Shown here piece after piece: positions 1 to 6,838 of a stretch of DNA of 19,425 nt. Numbering within the stretch: the first letter of the stretch is position 1; the number at the start of each line of letters is the position of its first letter. Below the pieces are notes generated by a model. It searched no databases and was not told the DNA's origin. It was given only the letters and a program-made list of their open reading frames with translations. A program made the translations under genes and the position numbers. The stretch comes from Actinomycetota bacterium. Its GTDB lineage: Bacteria > Actinomycetota > UBA4738 > HRBIN12. Where the stretch lies: the NCBI GenBank assembly GCA_005885325.1, contig VAYX01000056.1, positions 1-19,425 on the forward strand, read 5' to 3'.

Positions 1-731
1 GAACGCTCGACCCCATGGCCACCGGACTGCTGATCCTCGGGATCGGCCGGGCCACGCGCCTGCTCCGGTTCCTCGCTGACCTCCCGAAGACCTATGAGGG
101 CACCGGGCTGCTCGGGGTGGAGACCGAGACGCTCGACGCCGAAGGCGAGGTGGTGCGGACCGCCGGTGTGAACGTCGATCGGGCGGCGCTCGAACGAGCC
201 ATGGCGGCCCGGGTCGGCGCCTCCCTGCAGCGGCCACCCGCGTATTCGGCGGTCAAGGTCGGCGGACGCAAGCTGTACGAGGCGGCCAGGAGCGGCGAAC
301 CGGCGGAGGCGGCGGCTCGCCCCGTCCGGGTGGACGCCTTCGACCTGCTGGCGTTCGAGCCTCCGCGGTTCGACTTCCGCGCCATCACTTCCGGTGGGAC
401 GTACGTCCGGGTCCTCGTGGCCGACGTGGGGACCGACCTCGGCTGCGGTGCCCATCTCACCCGTCTGGCCCGCACGGCGATCGGGCCGTTCCGCCTGCGT
501 GATGCCGTTGCGATGGGCGAGGCTGGCGACCCGCTCCCGCTCGAAGCAGCCGTCGGCCACCTTCCTCGGATCGACCTCGAGGCCGAGGAGGCCACCGCGG
601 CGAGCCACGGGCGGATCCTGGGTCCGGCGGGGATCGAGGGGCCGTATGCCGTGTTCGGTCCGGAGCGTGGTCTCATCGGCGTGTATCGCGACGATGGAGC
701 GAAGGCCCGCCCCGAGGTCATCCTGTCGTAG
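1..731 (+). CDS. truB: tRNA pseudouridine(55) synthase TruB, 5' end cut off by the window
   Basis: TruB converts U55 of the tRNA T-loop to pseudouridine in the cytoplasm. The open frame runs in from the left edge: codons from position 3 read T-L-D-P-M-A-T-G-L-L, which is the family's catalytic motif. The nucleophilic Asp is the GAC at 9-11, so the ATG at 15 is internal and not the start. Further support comes from YSAVKVGGRKLYEAAR at about 240-290 and SGGTYVRVL followed by LGCGAHLTRLAR at about 390-475, both conserved TruB blocks. About 240 C-terminal residues are present; the missing N-terminal part should be only a few dozen residues. The TAG stop at 729-731 is also the first half of a putative -10 hexamer for the next gene. 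Identification is secure. Confidence 0.96.
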   Translation, partial: TLDPMATGLLILGIGRATRLLRFLADLPKTYEGTGLLGVETETLDAEGEVVRTAGVNVDRAALERAMAARVGASLQRPPAYSAVKVGGRKLYEAARSGEPAEAAARPVRVDAFDLLAFEPPRFDFRAITSGGTYVRVLVADVGTDLGCGAHLTRLARTAIGPFRLRDAVAMGEAGDPLPLEAAVGHLPRIDLEAEEATAASHGRILGPAGIEGPYAVFGPERGLIGVYRDDGAKARPEVILS

Positions 732-734
732 GCT
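729..734 (+). promoter_or_regulatory. Putative -10 hexamer (TAGGCT) for leaderless flippase-like gene
   Basis: TAGGCT lies 8 nt before the ATG at 743, and no Shine-Dalgarno sequence precedes that ATG. The spacing would place the transcription start at or next to the A of the start codon. The first three bases are the truB stop codon. I see no -35 match. The same hexamer with near-identical spacing recurs before ribF and the M16 peptidase gene, which is the main support. Confidence 0.6.
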
Positions 735-742
735 TCGGTCTC

Positions 743-1861
743 ATGGCCGGTCGGGACGCCCGAGCCGCGCGCAAGAAACTCATCTGGCGCGTCGTGCAGA
801 TCCTCATCTCCGTCGTGCTCGTCGTGGCCATCTTCGCGTACGCGATCCCCAAGATCGCCGACTACCGGTCCGTCTGGCAGGCCTTCACCAACATGACCTG
901 GCTCGAGCTCACGTCGCTCGTCGTGGCCACGGTGTTCAACCTGTTCACCTACTGGTGGCAGAACATGGCATCGATCCCCGGACTCGGGCTGTGGCAGGCG
1001 GCCGTCAACAACCAGACCACCACCTCGATCGCCGACACGATCCCGGGAGGGGGCTACATCGCCGTGGGGGTCGGGTACACGATGTACCGGTCGTGGGGGT
1101 TCCCGGCCTCGGCCATCGCGCTCTCGGCGCTGGTCACCGGGATCTGGAACGTGTTCATGAAGCTCGGGCTGCCGGTGATCGCCCTCGCGATCCTCGCCGT
1201 CCAGGGGCAGGCGAGTGGGGGTCTCGTCCTGGCCTCGCTGGTAGGAGTCCTCGTCCTGGCCGGCGGGGTCGTGCTTTTCGCGCTGGTGCTGTGGAAGAAG
1301 GAACTCGCCCATCGGATCGGCGACGGGTTGGGACGGGCCGTGTCGGTAGTCTTGCGACTGATCCGAAGGCCGTCCGTGGAGCAGTGGGGAGAGGCGGCGG
1401 TCCGGTTCCGCCGGCAGACCATCGACCTCGTGTCCAAGCGGGGGATCGCGCTCACCGTCACCACCATCGTGAGCCACCTGGCGCTGTTCCTGGTCCTGCT
1501 GCTGGCGGTCCGCCACGTCGGCGTCTCCGAGAGCGAGATCAGCACGGCCCAGGTCCTGGGCGTGTTCGCGTTCGGGCGATTGGTGACGGCGCTCCCCCTC
1601 ACGCCCGGTGGTCTGGGACTGGTCGAGCTGAGCTACATCGGCGGTCTGATCCTGGCCGGCAGGGCGCACGCCAATGTGCCGACCGATGTCTTCCACGCCC
1701 AGGTGGCGGCGGCCGTCCTCGTGTTCCGCACGCTCACCTACGGGATCCAGATCCCGCTGGGAGCGTTCACCTATCTGATCTGGCGGTTCAACAAGAGCTG
1801 GCGCAGGCCCGTGGTGGGGGAGCCCGAGCCGCAGCCCGCCGCGCCCGTCGCAGGGTCCTAG
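743..1861 (+). CDS. Flippase-like membrane protein, lysylphosphatidylglycerol synthase TM-domain (UPF0104/YbhN) family
   Basis: A 372-residue integral membrane protein. After a basic N-terminus (ARAARKK) come multiple hydrophobic spans, beginning with IWRVVQILISVVLVVAIFAY. The family hallmark TPGGLGLVE lies at about residues 286-294, followed by more hydrophobic segments. This domain is the membrane part of MprF-type enzymes, where it flips modified lipids; standalone members are presumed lipid transporters of unknown substrate. No aminoacyl-transferase domain is present, so lysyl-lipid synthesis is not implied. The ATG at 743 has a -10 hexamer just upstream and no Shine-Dalgarno. The gene ends on a CTAG that also supplies the stop of the convergent PAP2 gene. 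The lipid-phosphatase and kinase-like genes opposite suggest a shared role in lipid or polyprenyl-phosphate handling, which is inference. Confidence 0.88.
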   Translation: MAGRDARAARKKLIWRVVQILISVVLVVAIFAYAIPKIADYRSVWQAFTNMTWLELTSLVVATVFNLFTYWWQNMASIPGLGLWQAAVNNQTTTSIADTIPGGGYIAVGVGYTMYRSWGFPASAIALSALVTGIWNVFMKLGLPVIALAILAVQGQASGGLVLASLVGVLVLAGGVVLFALVLWKKELAHRIGDGLGRAVSVVLRLIRRPSVEQWGEAAVRFRRQTIDLVSKRGIALTVTTIVSHLALFLVLLLAVRHVGVSESEISTAQVLGVFAFGRLVTALPLTPGGLGLVELSYIGGLILAGRAHANVPTDVFHAQVAAAVLVFRTLTYGIQIPLGAFTYLIWRFNKSWRRPVVGEPEPQPAAPVAGS

Positions 1862-2571
1862 GGGGGCGTCCCCGCCCGGGCCTCGGGTGGTGTCCCGGCT
1901 CGGACGGGGGAGCCGCGCATCCGCATGGCCACGTCGCGGACCTCGGTAGCCAGCGCCGCCGAGCCGAGCGCCACGCCGGTCCCCAGCAGCACGCCGGCCA
2001 CGACGTCCGACAGCCAATGCGCGTTCAGGTACACGCGCGAGAAAGCCATCACGAACGCGAACAGCACGGCGAGGGCCTCCCACTTCCGCCGGCGCGCTCC
2101 CGGGGCCATGAGCACGAGCACCAGCGCGACCGCCGTGGCGGCGGCGGCCACCGCGTGGCCGGAGGGGAACGAGTAGCCCGTGGTGGCCACGAGCTCGTTG
2201 GGTGGGCGGCCGCGGTGGAAGAAGGCCTTGGCCCCGGTCAGGAGCACCTCGGCCGCGACCCAGGTGAGTACCCACGCCCCGAGGGCCCGCCACCTTCGGC
2301 GGAAGGCCAGCCACAACGAGACCACCGCTCGGATGGGGATCGTCACGTAGCCCCCGCCGATCACGTTCAGGGCTCGGGCCACCCCCGACAGGACCACGCT
2401 TCGGATGTCGTCCATGGCCCGGTACGTGGACTGGTCGAGGCGGCCGATGGGGGCGAACGTCGTCGCCGGCGCGGCCCCGGGAGGATGGCGCCCGACGCCG
2501 ATGAACAGCAGGACCAGGAACAGGAGCAGGCACAGCGAATACAGGAAGGTCCGTCGGTGGTTGCTCAGCAC
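1858..2571 (-). CDS. PAP2-superfamily membrane phosphatase (catalytically intact)
   Basis: A 237-residue protein starting at GTG (2571), with about six hydrophobic spans. All three PAP2 acid-phosphatase motifs are present in order: KAFFHRGRP (KX6RP) near residue 114, PSGH near 134, and SRVYLNAHWLSD (SRX5HX3D) near 177-188. Family members dephosphorylate phosphatidate, phosphatidylglycerol phosphate or undecaprenyl pyrophosphate on the outer face of the membrane; the substrate here cannot be told from sequence. It begins 10 nt after the stop of the exported-protein gene upstream and is probably in one transcript with it. A TAGGCG seven bases before the GTG resembles the -10 hexamers seen elsewhere but lacks the final T. 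The C-terminus is a low-complexity tail with a repeated EARAGTPP-like unit. Confidence 0.92.
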   Translation of the reverse strand: MLSNHRRTFLYSLCLLLFLVLLFIGVGRHPPGAAPATTFAPIGRLDQSTYRAMDDIRSVVLSGVARALNVIGGGYVTIPIRAVVSLWLAFRRRWRALGAWVLTWVAAEVLLTGAKAFFHRGRPPNELVATTGYSFPSGHAVAAAATAVALVLVLMAPGARRRKWEALAVLFAFVMAFSRVYLNAHWLSDVVAGVLLGTGVALGSAALATEVRDVAMRMRGSPVRAGTPPEARAGTPP

Positions 2572-2581
2572 GTGGCTTCGC

Positions 2582-3166
2582 CTATCCCGGGCAGGGCGGG
2601 GCCTCCGCTCCGCACAGGATGAGCCCGGTCTCCTCCTTGGCCTGTTTCACCAGCACGGAGCGGGAGACGAACGACAGGGCCTGCTCAGCCTCGAGCGCGA
2701 GCGTCGCCGACGCGCCGGTGGCGAACCGGAACTGGTTGGTGACACACCCGCCGGGGAACCGGAGGTACCGGTTGACCCGGAAGGTCGGCGGCAGGCTGAT
2801 GGGCTCCTCGTAGACGCGGACGCCGGGGACACCCCCCGCCGCGGTCACCTCGATCGCGTTCGACACGTCGCAGGCCTCGGTCAACGTGATCTCGAGCGCG
2901 TGGAACCCGGCCCGGTCCGAGTTCAGGAAGAACTGGGCGGAGCCGCTTCCGATCCGCGAGCCGTCGTAGGACCAGCCGGAGGGGAACTCCGCGATGCAGG
3001 GGACGAGGGTGGCCGACGGCACGGCTTGGGCCGTCAGGATCAGCGCGCTCGTGTTCTTGGCACCGCACGTGGGCTCCTGTGGGTAGAGGCCCCCGCACGC
3101 CGGCGCGAGCACGGCGGCCGCGCCCAGGGAGACCATCGCGCCTGCGAGCCGTCCCCGCCGCCTCAC
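2582..3166 (-). CDS. Exported, cysteine-containing protein of unknown family (possible lipoprotein)
   Basis: I do not recognise this family. The chosen start is the GTG at 3166, overlapping the TGA of the PAP2-kinase gene as GTGA and giving 194 residues. The N-terminus reads MRRRGRLAGAM then a hydrophobic stretch ending VLAPAC at residue 24: a signal peptide with a weak lipobox, because Leu is at -4 and Ala at -3. Six further cysteines follow, at about residues 34, 57, 98, 139, 186 and 191, an even number consistent with disulfides outside the cytoplasm. The mature part has mixed beta-like character and no membrane span. The overlap with the upstream gene and the 10-nt gap to the PAP2 phosphatase indicate coordinated expression. 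An extracytoplasmic partner or sensor for the membrane proteins is a guess. Confidence 0.72.
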   Translation of the reverse strand: MRRRGRLAGAMVSLGAAAVLAPACGGLYPQEPTCGAKNTSALILTAQAVPSATLVPCIAEFPSGWSYDGSRIGSGSAQFFLNSDRAGFHALEITLTEACDVSNAIEVTAAGGVPGVRVYEEPISLPPTFRVNRYLRFPGGCVTNQFRFATGASATLALEAEQALSFVSRSVLVKQAKEETGLILCGAEAPPCPG

Positions 3167-4857
3167 GCGAACACCGTCCAGTTGTTGACGATCACGAGGA
3201 GCGCGACGAGCGCCACGAGGAGCACCCCGGCCGTCCTGCCCACGCGCCGCACGCTCCATCGTTGGATGGAGACGGGGTCCCGGTCCGGCGCCAGGGCTCG
3301 GAACTCGCCAACGAGGTCCCGTCCATCCTGCTTGAGCATGCTCCGCAGTTGCGTGGGGCTGGCCACGCCTCGGGCGGCGGCGAAGGCCTCGGCGATGTCG
3401 TCCTCGGTGAACCACTCGAGCGCGTGGTCGTAAACCCGCTTGGCGTCGCTCTTCACGGCGAGCACCAGCATCATGTTGGCCAGATCCACCGCCTGCCGCC
3501 ACGGCGACGGCCGGACCTGGACGAAGAACACGTCGATCACCAGCACCTTGCCGTCCCGGACCATGAGGTTCGCCGGCTTGATGTCCCGGTGGGCCAGGCC
3601 CTCGTCCCACATCTTCCGGACGATCTGGAGGCCCTCGTCGATGCCCGCGTCGTCGATCTCGGCATCACCGATCTCGACCGCCCCGTCGAAGAACTCCATC
3701 ACGATCATGTATTCGCGCTCCGGCGTGATCTCCACCACGCCAAACGGCCGGGGAGTGGCGAGCCCCACGTCGTAGAGGAGGCGAAGCGTGTAGTCCTCGT
3801 ACTCCACGAACCGGCGGACGGACTGGAAGGGGGTCTCGTCCTCCAGCGCCCCGTACAGGATGGAGCGGCCGAACTTGTACGAGCGGTCCGCCCGGACGTG
3901 GCTCTTCGCGTAGAGCTTGGCGAACAGGTACCGCTCGGGTTCCTCCTCCGTGGCCGCGACCCGCAGGCGAAGCGGCGTGGATCCGCCCGACCCTTCCAGA
4001 CCGACCGGCTTGATCTGGAGGATCTCGTAGCCCAGCTGGTCCTGGACGGCCCGGCGGATAGCCTCGCCCCGCCGGCCACCGACATCGAGGTGCGCGGCTT
4101 TCCCCCTCCGATAGGTCACCGGGAACGCGTCGTTCGGCGTGTACCACCGGAACGCCACGAGGGGGATGGCGATGCCCATGATGGCGCCGAACACGGCATC
4201 GGTGGGATGGTCCACCGCGAGGTACAGGCGGGCGAATACGAGCGCGAGGATCACGCCGCCGACGATCCATTTCGCCATCTCGCGCGGACGACCGGGAACG
4301 ACGAGCGCGTACGTGATGCCGACGAGTGAGGCGGCCAATCCCACCAACGGACGGGAGGGCATGGAGTACCCCTCCCACGGCGCGATGATCGTGATGCCCT
4401 GCGGCCGGCTCCGTCCGAGCAGGGTCGAGATCTGGTAGGCGACGATCTCCACCACCAGGATGCTCCCGAGGTACACGAAGAGGTGCCGCCAATGCCGGAA
4501 GCCGACGAGGGCCGCGATCGTGCCCCACCGGAGCGCGCGGATCGTCCACCTCGACGCCAACAGGTTGACGAACAGCATGACGTCCGTGAGCGAGTCGGTC
4601 CGCAGGTTCGCGATCCAACGCAGCCGCAGGGTGTCGAACCGGTCGAAGATCCCGCCGAGCGGCTGGAAGAACGTCACGCCGATCAGGAGGCTGAGGAAGT
4701 ACAGCACCATGACGATCCAGAACTTGCCGCTCCGACCGAGCACGTGCGGGAGCGGCGGTGCTTCCCCGGAGGGTCGCCGGTGTCGCCGGCCGCTTCGGCC
4801 GGGCTCACTGCGTCGCTCTTCCGTTGTCCCGCTGACGGTCTCGTTGGTGACGTCCAA
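3163..4857 (-). CDS. Degenerate PAP2 domain fused to a kinase-like (RIO/Bud32-type fold) domain
   Basis: A 564-residue membrane protein with a TTG start at 4857 and GAGGAG ten bases upstream. Residues 45-250 carry hydrophobic spans and a PAP2-like core, but all motifs are altered: the KX6RP Lys is absent (ISTLLGRSRP, about 147-152), PSGH reads PSRP (about 167), and SRX5HX3D reads ARLYLAVDHPTD (about 207-220), with Asp where the His should be. A cytosolic kinase-like domain follows: FAKLYAK with the likely ATP-binding Lys near 312, hinge MIVMEFFDG, HRDIKPANL near 422-430, and VIDVFF (Asp kept, DFG replaced by DVF) near 440. A final span (VLLVALVALLVIVNNW) ends the protein. I infer a membrane-anchored kinase with a non-catalytic, perhaps lipid-binding, PAP2 module. 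I recall similar proteins in Actinobacteria but no established function. Confidence 0.82.
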   Translation of the reverse strand: MDVTNETVSGTTEERRSEPGRSGRRHRRPSGEAPPLPHVLGRSGKFWIVMVLYFLSLLIGVTFFQPLGGIFDRFDTLRLRWIANLRTDSLTDVMLFVNLLASRWTIRALRWGTIAALVGFRHWRHLFVYLGSILVVEIVAYQISTLLGRSRPQGITIIAPWEGYSMPSRPLVGLAASLVGITYALVVPGRPREMAKWIVGGVILALVFARLYLAVDHPTDAVFGAIMGIAIPLVAFRWYTPNDAFPVTYRRGKAAHLDVGGRRGEAIRRAVQDQLGYEILQIKPVGLEGSGGSTPLRLRVAATEEEPERYLFAKLYAKSHVRADRSYKFGRSILYGALEDETPFQSVRRFVEYEDYTLRLLYDVGLATPRPFGVVEITPEREYMIVMEFFDGAVEIGDAEIDDAGIDEGLQIVRKMWDEGLAHRDIKPANLMVRDGKVLVIDVFFVQVRPSPWRQAVDLANMMLVLAVKSDAKRVYDHALEWFTEDDIAEAFAAARGVASPTQLRSMLKQDGRDLVGEFRALAPDRDPVSIQRWSVRRVGRTAGVLLVALVALLVIVNNWTVFA

Positions 4858-4867
4858 AGATCACCCG

Positions 4868-4873
4868 CTCCTC
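4868..4873 (-). promoter_or_regulatory. Shine-Dalgarno (GAGGAG) fixing the TTG start of the PAP2-kinase gene
   Basis: GAGGAG on the minus strand lies 10 nt before the TTG at 4855-4857. It supports a TTG start in a frame that has no ATG or GTG until far into the first membrane span. Confidence 0.6.
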
Positions 4874-4885
4874 GAAAGCCCGACT

Positions 4886-5803
4886 CTACTCCGTGGCGTC
4901 CGGGATCCCGTGCTCGGCGAGCCATCCGGCGGCCACCGCGGCGGATGCTTCGCCCGCGGCGACGTCGCGGTTCATGCGCTGCAGGTCCTCGGTGGTGAGG
5001 GCGGTGGACACGGCGTTCGTGACCTCCGCCAGCCCGGGACCGAACCTGGCCAGCGCGTCGGTCCGCACGATCGGCGTGACGTTCTCGGCCGGCTGAAGGT
5101 GGCGGTCGTCGTCCAACAGGACGAAGCCGTGGGCGTCGATCTGTCCGTCGCTCGTGAATAGCAGGGCCGCCTGCACCTGTCCCGCCTGGAGGGCCGCGAC
5201 GGTGAGCGCGCCTCCTTCGTCGAGGGGCACGAACGACTCGAACCGCAGGCCATACGCGGACATGAGTCCCTCGAGGCACAGGGGTCGCTCACGGCACTCG
5301 GGCGGCCCGCCGAAGGCCATCTGCGGTGCGACGGGGCCGAGATCGCTGATGGCGTGCAGGCCGAACTTGCTCGCGGTCTCCTTCGTGACCACGACCCCGT
5401 TCTGGTCCTGCGCCGGCGCCGCGGCGAGGGCGGTGAGGCCGCGCGACACCATCGCGCGCGCCAGCGCGCGATGCGTCGCGCGCTCGTCCGCCGATGCCGC
5501 TCCACGCCCGGCCACGAACTCGAGCGCGCTGCCCGCGTACTCCGGGACGAGCTCGACCAATCCCTTCTGGAGCGCCGGCTGAACGAGCTCGCGCGCGCCG
5601 AGGTCGAGCGCCAGGTCGACCCGGAAGCCGGCCGATCGGAGGGCCTGTCCGTAGAGCTCCGCGAGCAGCACGCTCTCGGGGAAGTTGAACGACGCGATGG
5701 TGATCGCGCCGTCGTCCAGGGCCGTCGTCCGGGGAGCAGGGGCTGACCCGCACGCCCCGAGCAGCACGAACGGAAGGAGCATCGCGGTTCGCCATCGAAG
5801 CAC
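4886..5803 (-). CDS. Osmoprotectant/glycine betaine-type ABC transporter substrate-binding lipoprotein (OpuAC/ProX family)
   Basis: A 305-residue solute-binding protein starting at GTG (5803), with AAGGAGG five bases upstream. The signal peptide ends in a good lipobox (LLGAC, Cys at residue 18), so it should be a membrane-tethered lipoprotein. The mature part begins ITIASFNFPESVLLAELYGQ and continues with LGARELVQPALQKGLVELVPEYAGSALEF, the pattern of OpuCC/ProX proteins that bind glycine betaine, choline or related quaternary amines. No ABC ATPase or permease gene is in the window, so it is either an orphan or served by a transporter elsewhere. It is first in the minus-strand set, 28 nt before the PAP2-kinase start, and divergent from ribF. 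The ligand is not determined; I cannot confirm aromatic-cage residues without an alignment. Confidence 0.88.
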   Translation of the reverse strand: MLRWRTAMLLPFVLLGACGSAPAPRTTALDDGAITIASFNFPESVLLAELYGQALRSAGFRVDLALDLGARELVQPALQKGLVELVPEYAGSALEFVAGRGAASADERATHRALARAMVSRGLTALAAAPAQDQNGVVVTKETASKFGLHAISDLGPVAPQMAFGGPPECRERPLCLEGLMSAYGLRFESFVPLDEGGALTVAALQAGQVQAALLFTSDGQIDAHGFVLLDDDRHLQPAENVTPIVRTDALARFGPGLAEVTNAVSTALTTEDLQRMNRDVAAGEASAAVAAGWLAEHGIPDATE

Positions 5804-5808
5804 GACGC

Positions 5809-5815
5809 CCTCCTT
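5809..5815 (-). promoter_or_regulatory. Strong Shine-Dalgarno (AAGGAGG) for the OpuAC-type gene
   Basis: AAGGAGG on the minus strand is 5 nt before the GTG at 5803 and fixes that start rather than the in-frame ATG eight codons downstream. Confidence 0.7.
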
Positions 5816-5880
5816 CCGGTCGTGGATCGGCCCACGCTATTCGAAACCCGTGTGTTCCGGGGCGGTGGAGGATTGTTCGA

Positions 5881-5886
5881 TAGGCT
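5881..5886 (+). promoter_or_regulatory. Putative -10 hexamer (TAGGCT) for leaderless ribF
   Basis: TAGGCT lies 7 nt before the GTG at 5894. It is identical to the hexamers before 743 and 10700. No Shine-Dalgarno sits at a usable distance from that GTG, and no -35 match is visible. Confidence 0.6.
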
Positions 5887-5893
5887 GCCGCGC

Positions 5894-6838
5894 GTGGAGC
5901 TGCGGATCGGACTGGAGTCGCTTCCGCTCGGTGCGGGCGGTACCGTCGTCACCGTCGGGTTCTTCGACGGCGTGCACCTGGGCCATCAGGCGGTCTTCCG
6001 ACGAACCGTCGAGGTTGCCCGGGAGGGCGGTCTTCGTTCCGTGGTCGTCACGTTCGACCGGCACCCCCGGGAGACCTTGACCCCGGGGAGGGAGCCGAAG
6101 CTCCTCACGCCGCCGGACGGCAAGGCCCGGCTCATCGAGGCCGCCGGTGTGGACGTGGTCCTCGTCCTGCGGTTCGACCGAGCCTTCTCCCTCGTCCCGG
6201 CGGAGGAGTTCGTCCGCCGGGTACTGGCGGATGGCCTGCACGCGGAGCACGTCGTCGTTGGAGCGAACTTCACGTTCGGGCACCAGGCCCGGGGGACCGT
6301 GGAGACCCTCCGCGCGCTCGGGCCGGCCCATGGGTTCACCGCCGAAGAGATCCCCATCCTCGAGCTCGATGGCCGTCCCGTCTCCTCGTCCTCGATCCGC
6401 GAGGCGCTCGCCGAGGGGGACCTGGAATGGCCGACGAGGGCGCTCGGCCGCAGGTACTCGGTCGAGGGGAATGTCGTCACCGGCGCGGGTCGAGGGGTGG
6501 ACCTCGGCTTCCCCACGGCGAACCTCGAGACCGACCCCCGTGTGTTGTTGCCCAAGACCGGGATCTATGCGGGACGCGCGTCGATCGAGGATCGCCACCT
6601 CGTCGCGGCCATCAGCGTGGGGTCCAATCCGACGTTCGGCCGGGAACCGGTCCACGTCGAGGCCTTCCTGCTCGACTTCGCCGGCGAGCTCCACGGCCGG
6701 GCCCTCACGGTCGAGTTCTGGGCCAGGCTCCGCAACGAGGAGCGGTTCGACTCGCCCGAGGCGCTCGCCCGGGCCATGGCCGAGGACGTCCGCCGCACCC
6801 GCGAGCTCGTTCCGGTGCCGGAGGCTCGGCCGGCGTGA
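5894..6838 (+). CDS. ribF: Bifunctional riboflavin kinase/FAD synthetase RibF
   Basis: RibF phosphorylates riboflavin to FMN and adenylates FMN to FAD. From the GTG at 5894 it is 314 residues, typical for the family. An in-frame ATG at 5822 would add 24 residues with no homology-like content. The GTG is preferred because the recognisable domain starts just after it and a -10 hexamer sits 7 nt upstream. The FAD-synthetase half has GFFDGVHLGHQ (residues 22-32), GANFTFGHQARG and SSSSIREALAEGD. The flavokinase half has GRGVDLGFPTANLE and SVGSNPTFG. The TGA overlaps the next gene's GTG as GTGA. In many actinobacteria ribF directly follows truB; here a five-gene block separates them. Confidence 0.95.
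   Translation: MELRIGLESLPLGAGGTVVTVGFFDGVHLGHQAVFRRTVEVAREGGLRSVVVTFDRHPRETLTPGREPKLLTPPDGKARLIEAAGVDVVLVLRFDRAFSLVPAEEFVRRVLADGLHAEHVVVGANFTFGHQARGTVETLRALGPAHGFTAEEIPILELDGRPVSSSSIREALAEGDLEWPTRALGRRYSVEGNVVTGAGRGVDLGFPTANLETDPRVLLPKTGIYAGRASIEDRHLVAAISVGSNPTFGREPVHVEAFLLDFAGELHGRALTVEFWARLRNEERFDSPEALARAMAEDVRRTRELVPVPEARPA

Noticed and set aside
92..2533. An 813-codon open frame on the minus strand across truB, the flippase-like gene and the PAP2 gene
   Set aside because: It is the antisense shadow of well-supported genes in GC-rich DNA, has Arg/Pro/Gly/His-rich low-complexity content and no recognisable motif.
394..2622. A 742-codon plus-strand open frame over the same region
   Set aside because: Out-of-frame shadow of truB and the flippase-like gene and antisense to PAP2; composition is Arg/Gly/Pro-rich with no domain.
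5822..5893. Longer ribF start at ATG 5822
   Set aside because: The extra 24 residues have no family similarity, there is no Shine-Dalgarno before the ATG, and the -10 hexamer at 5881-5886 would lie inside the coding region.
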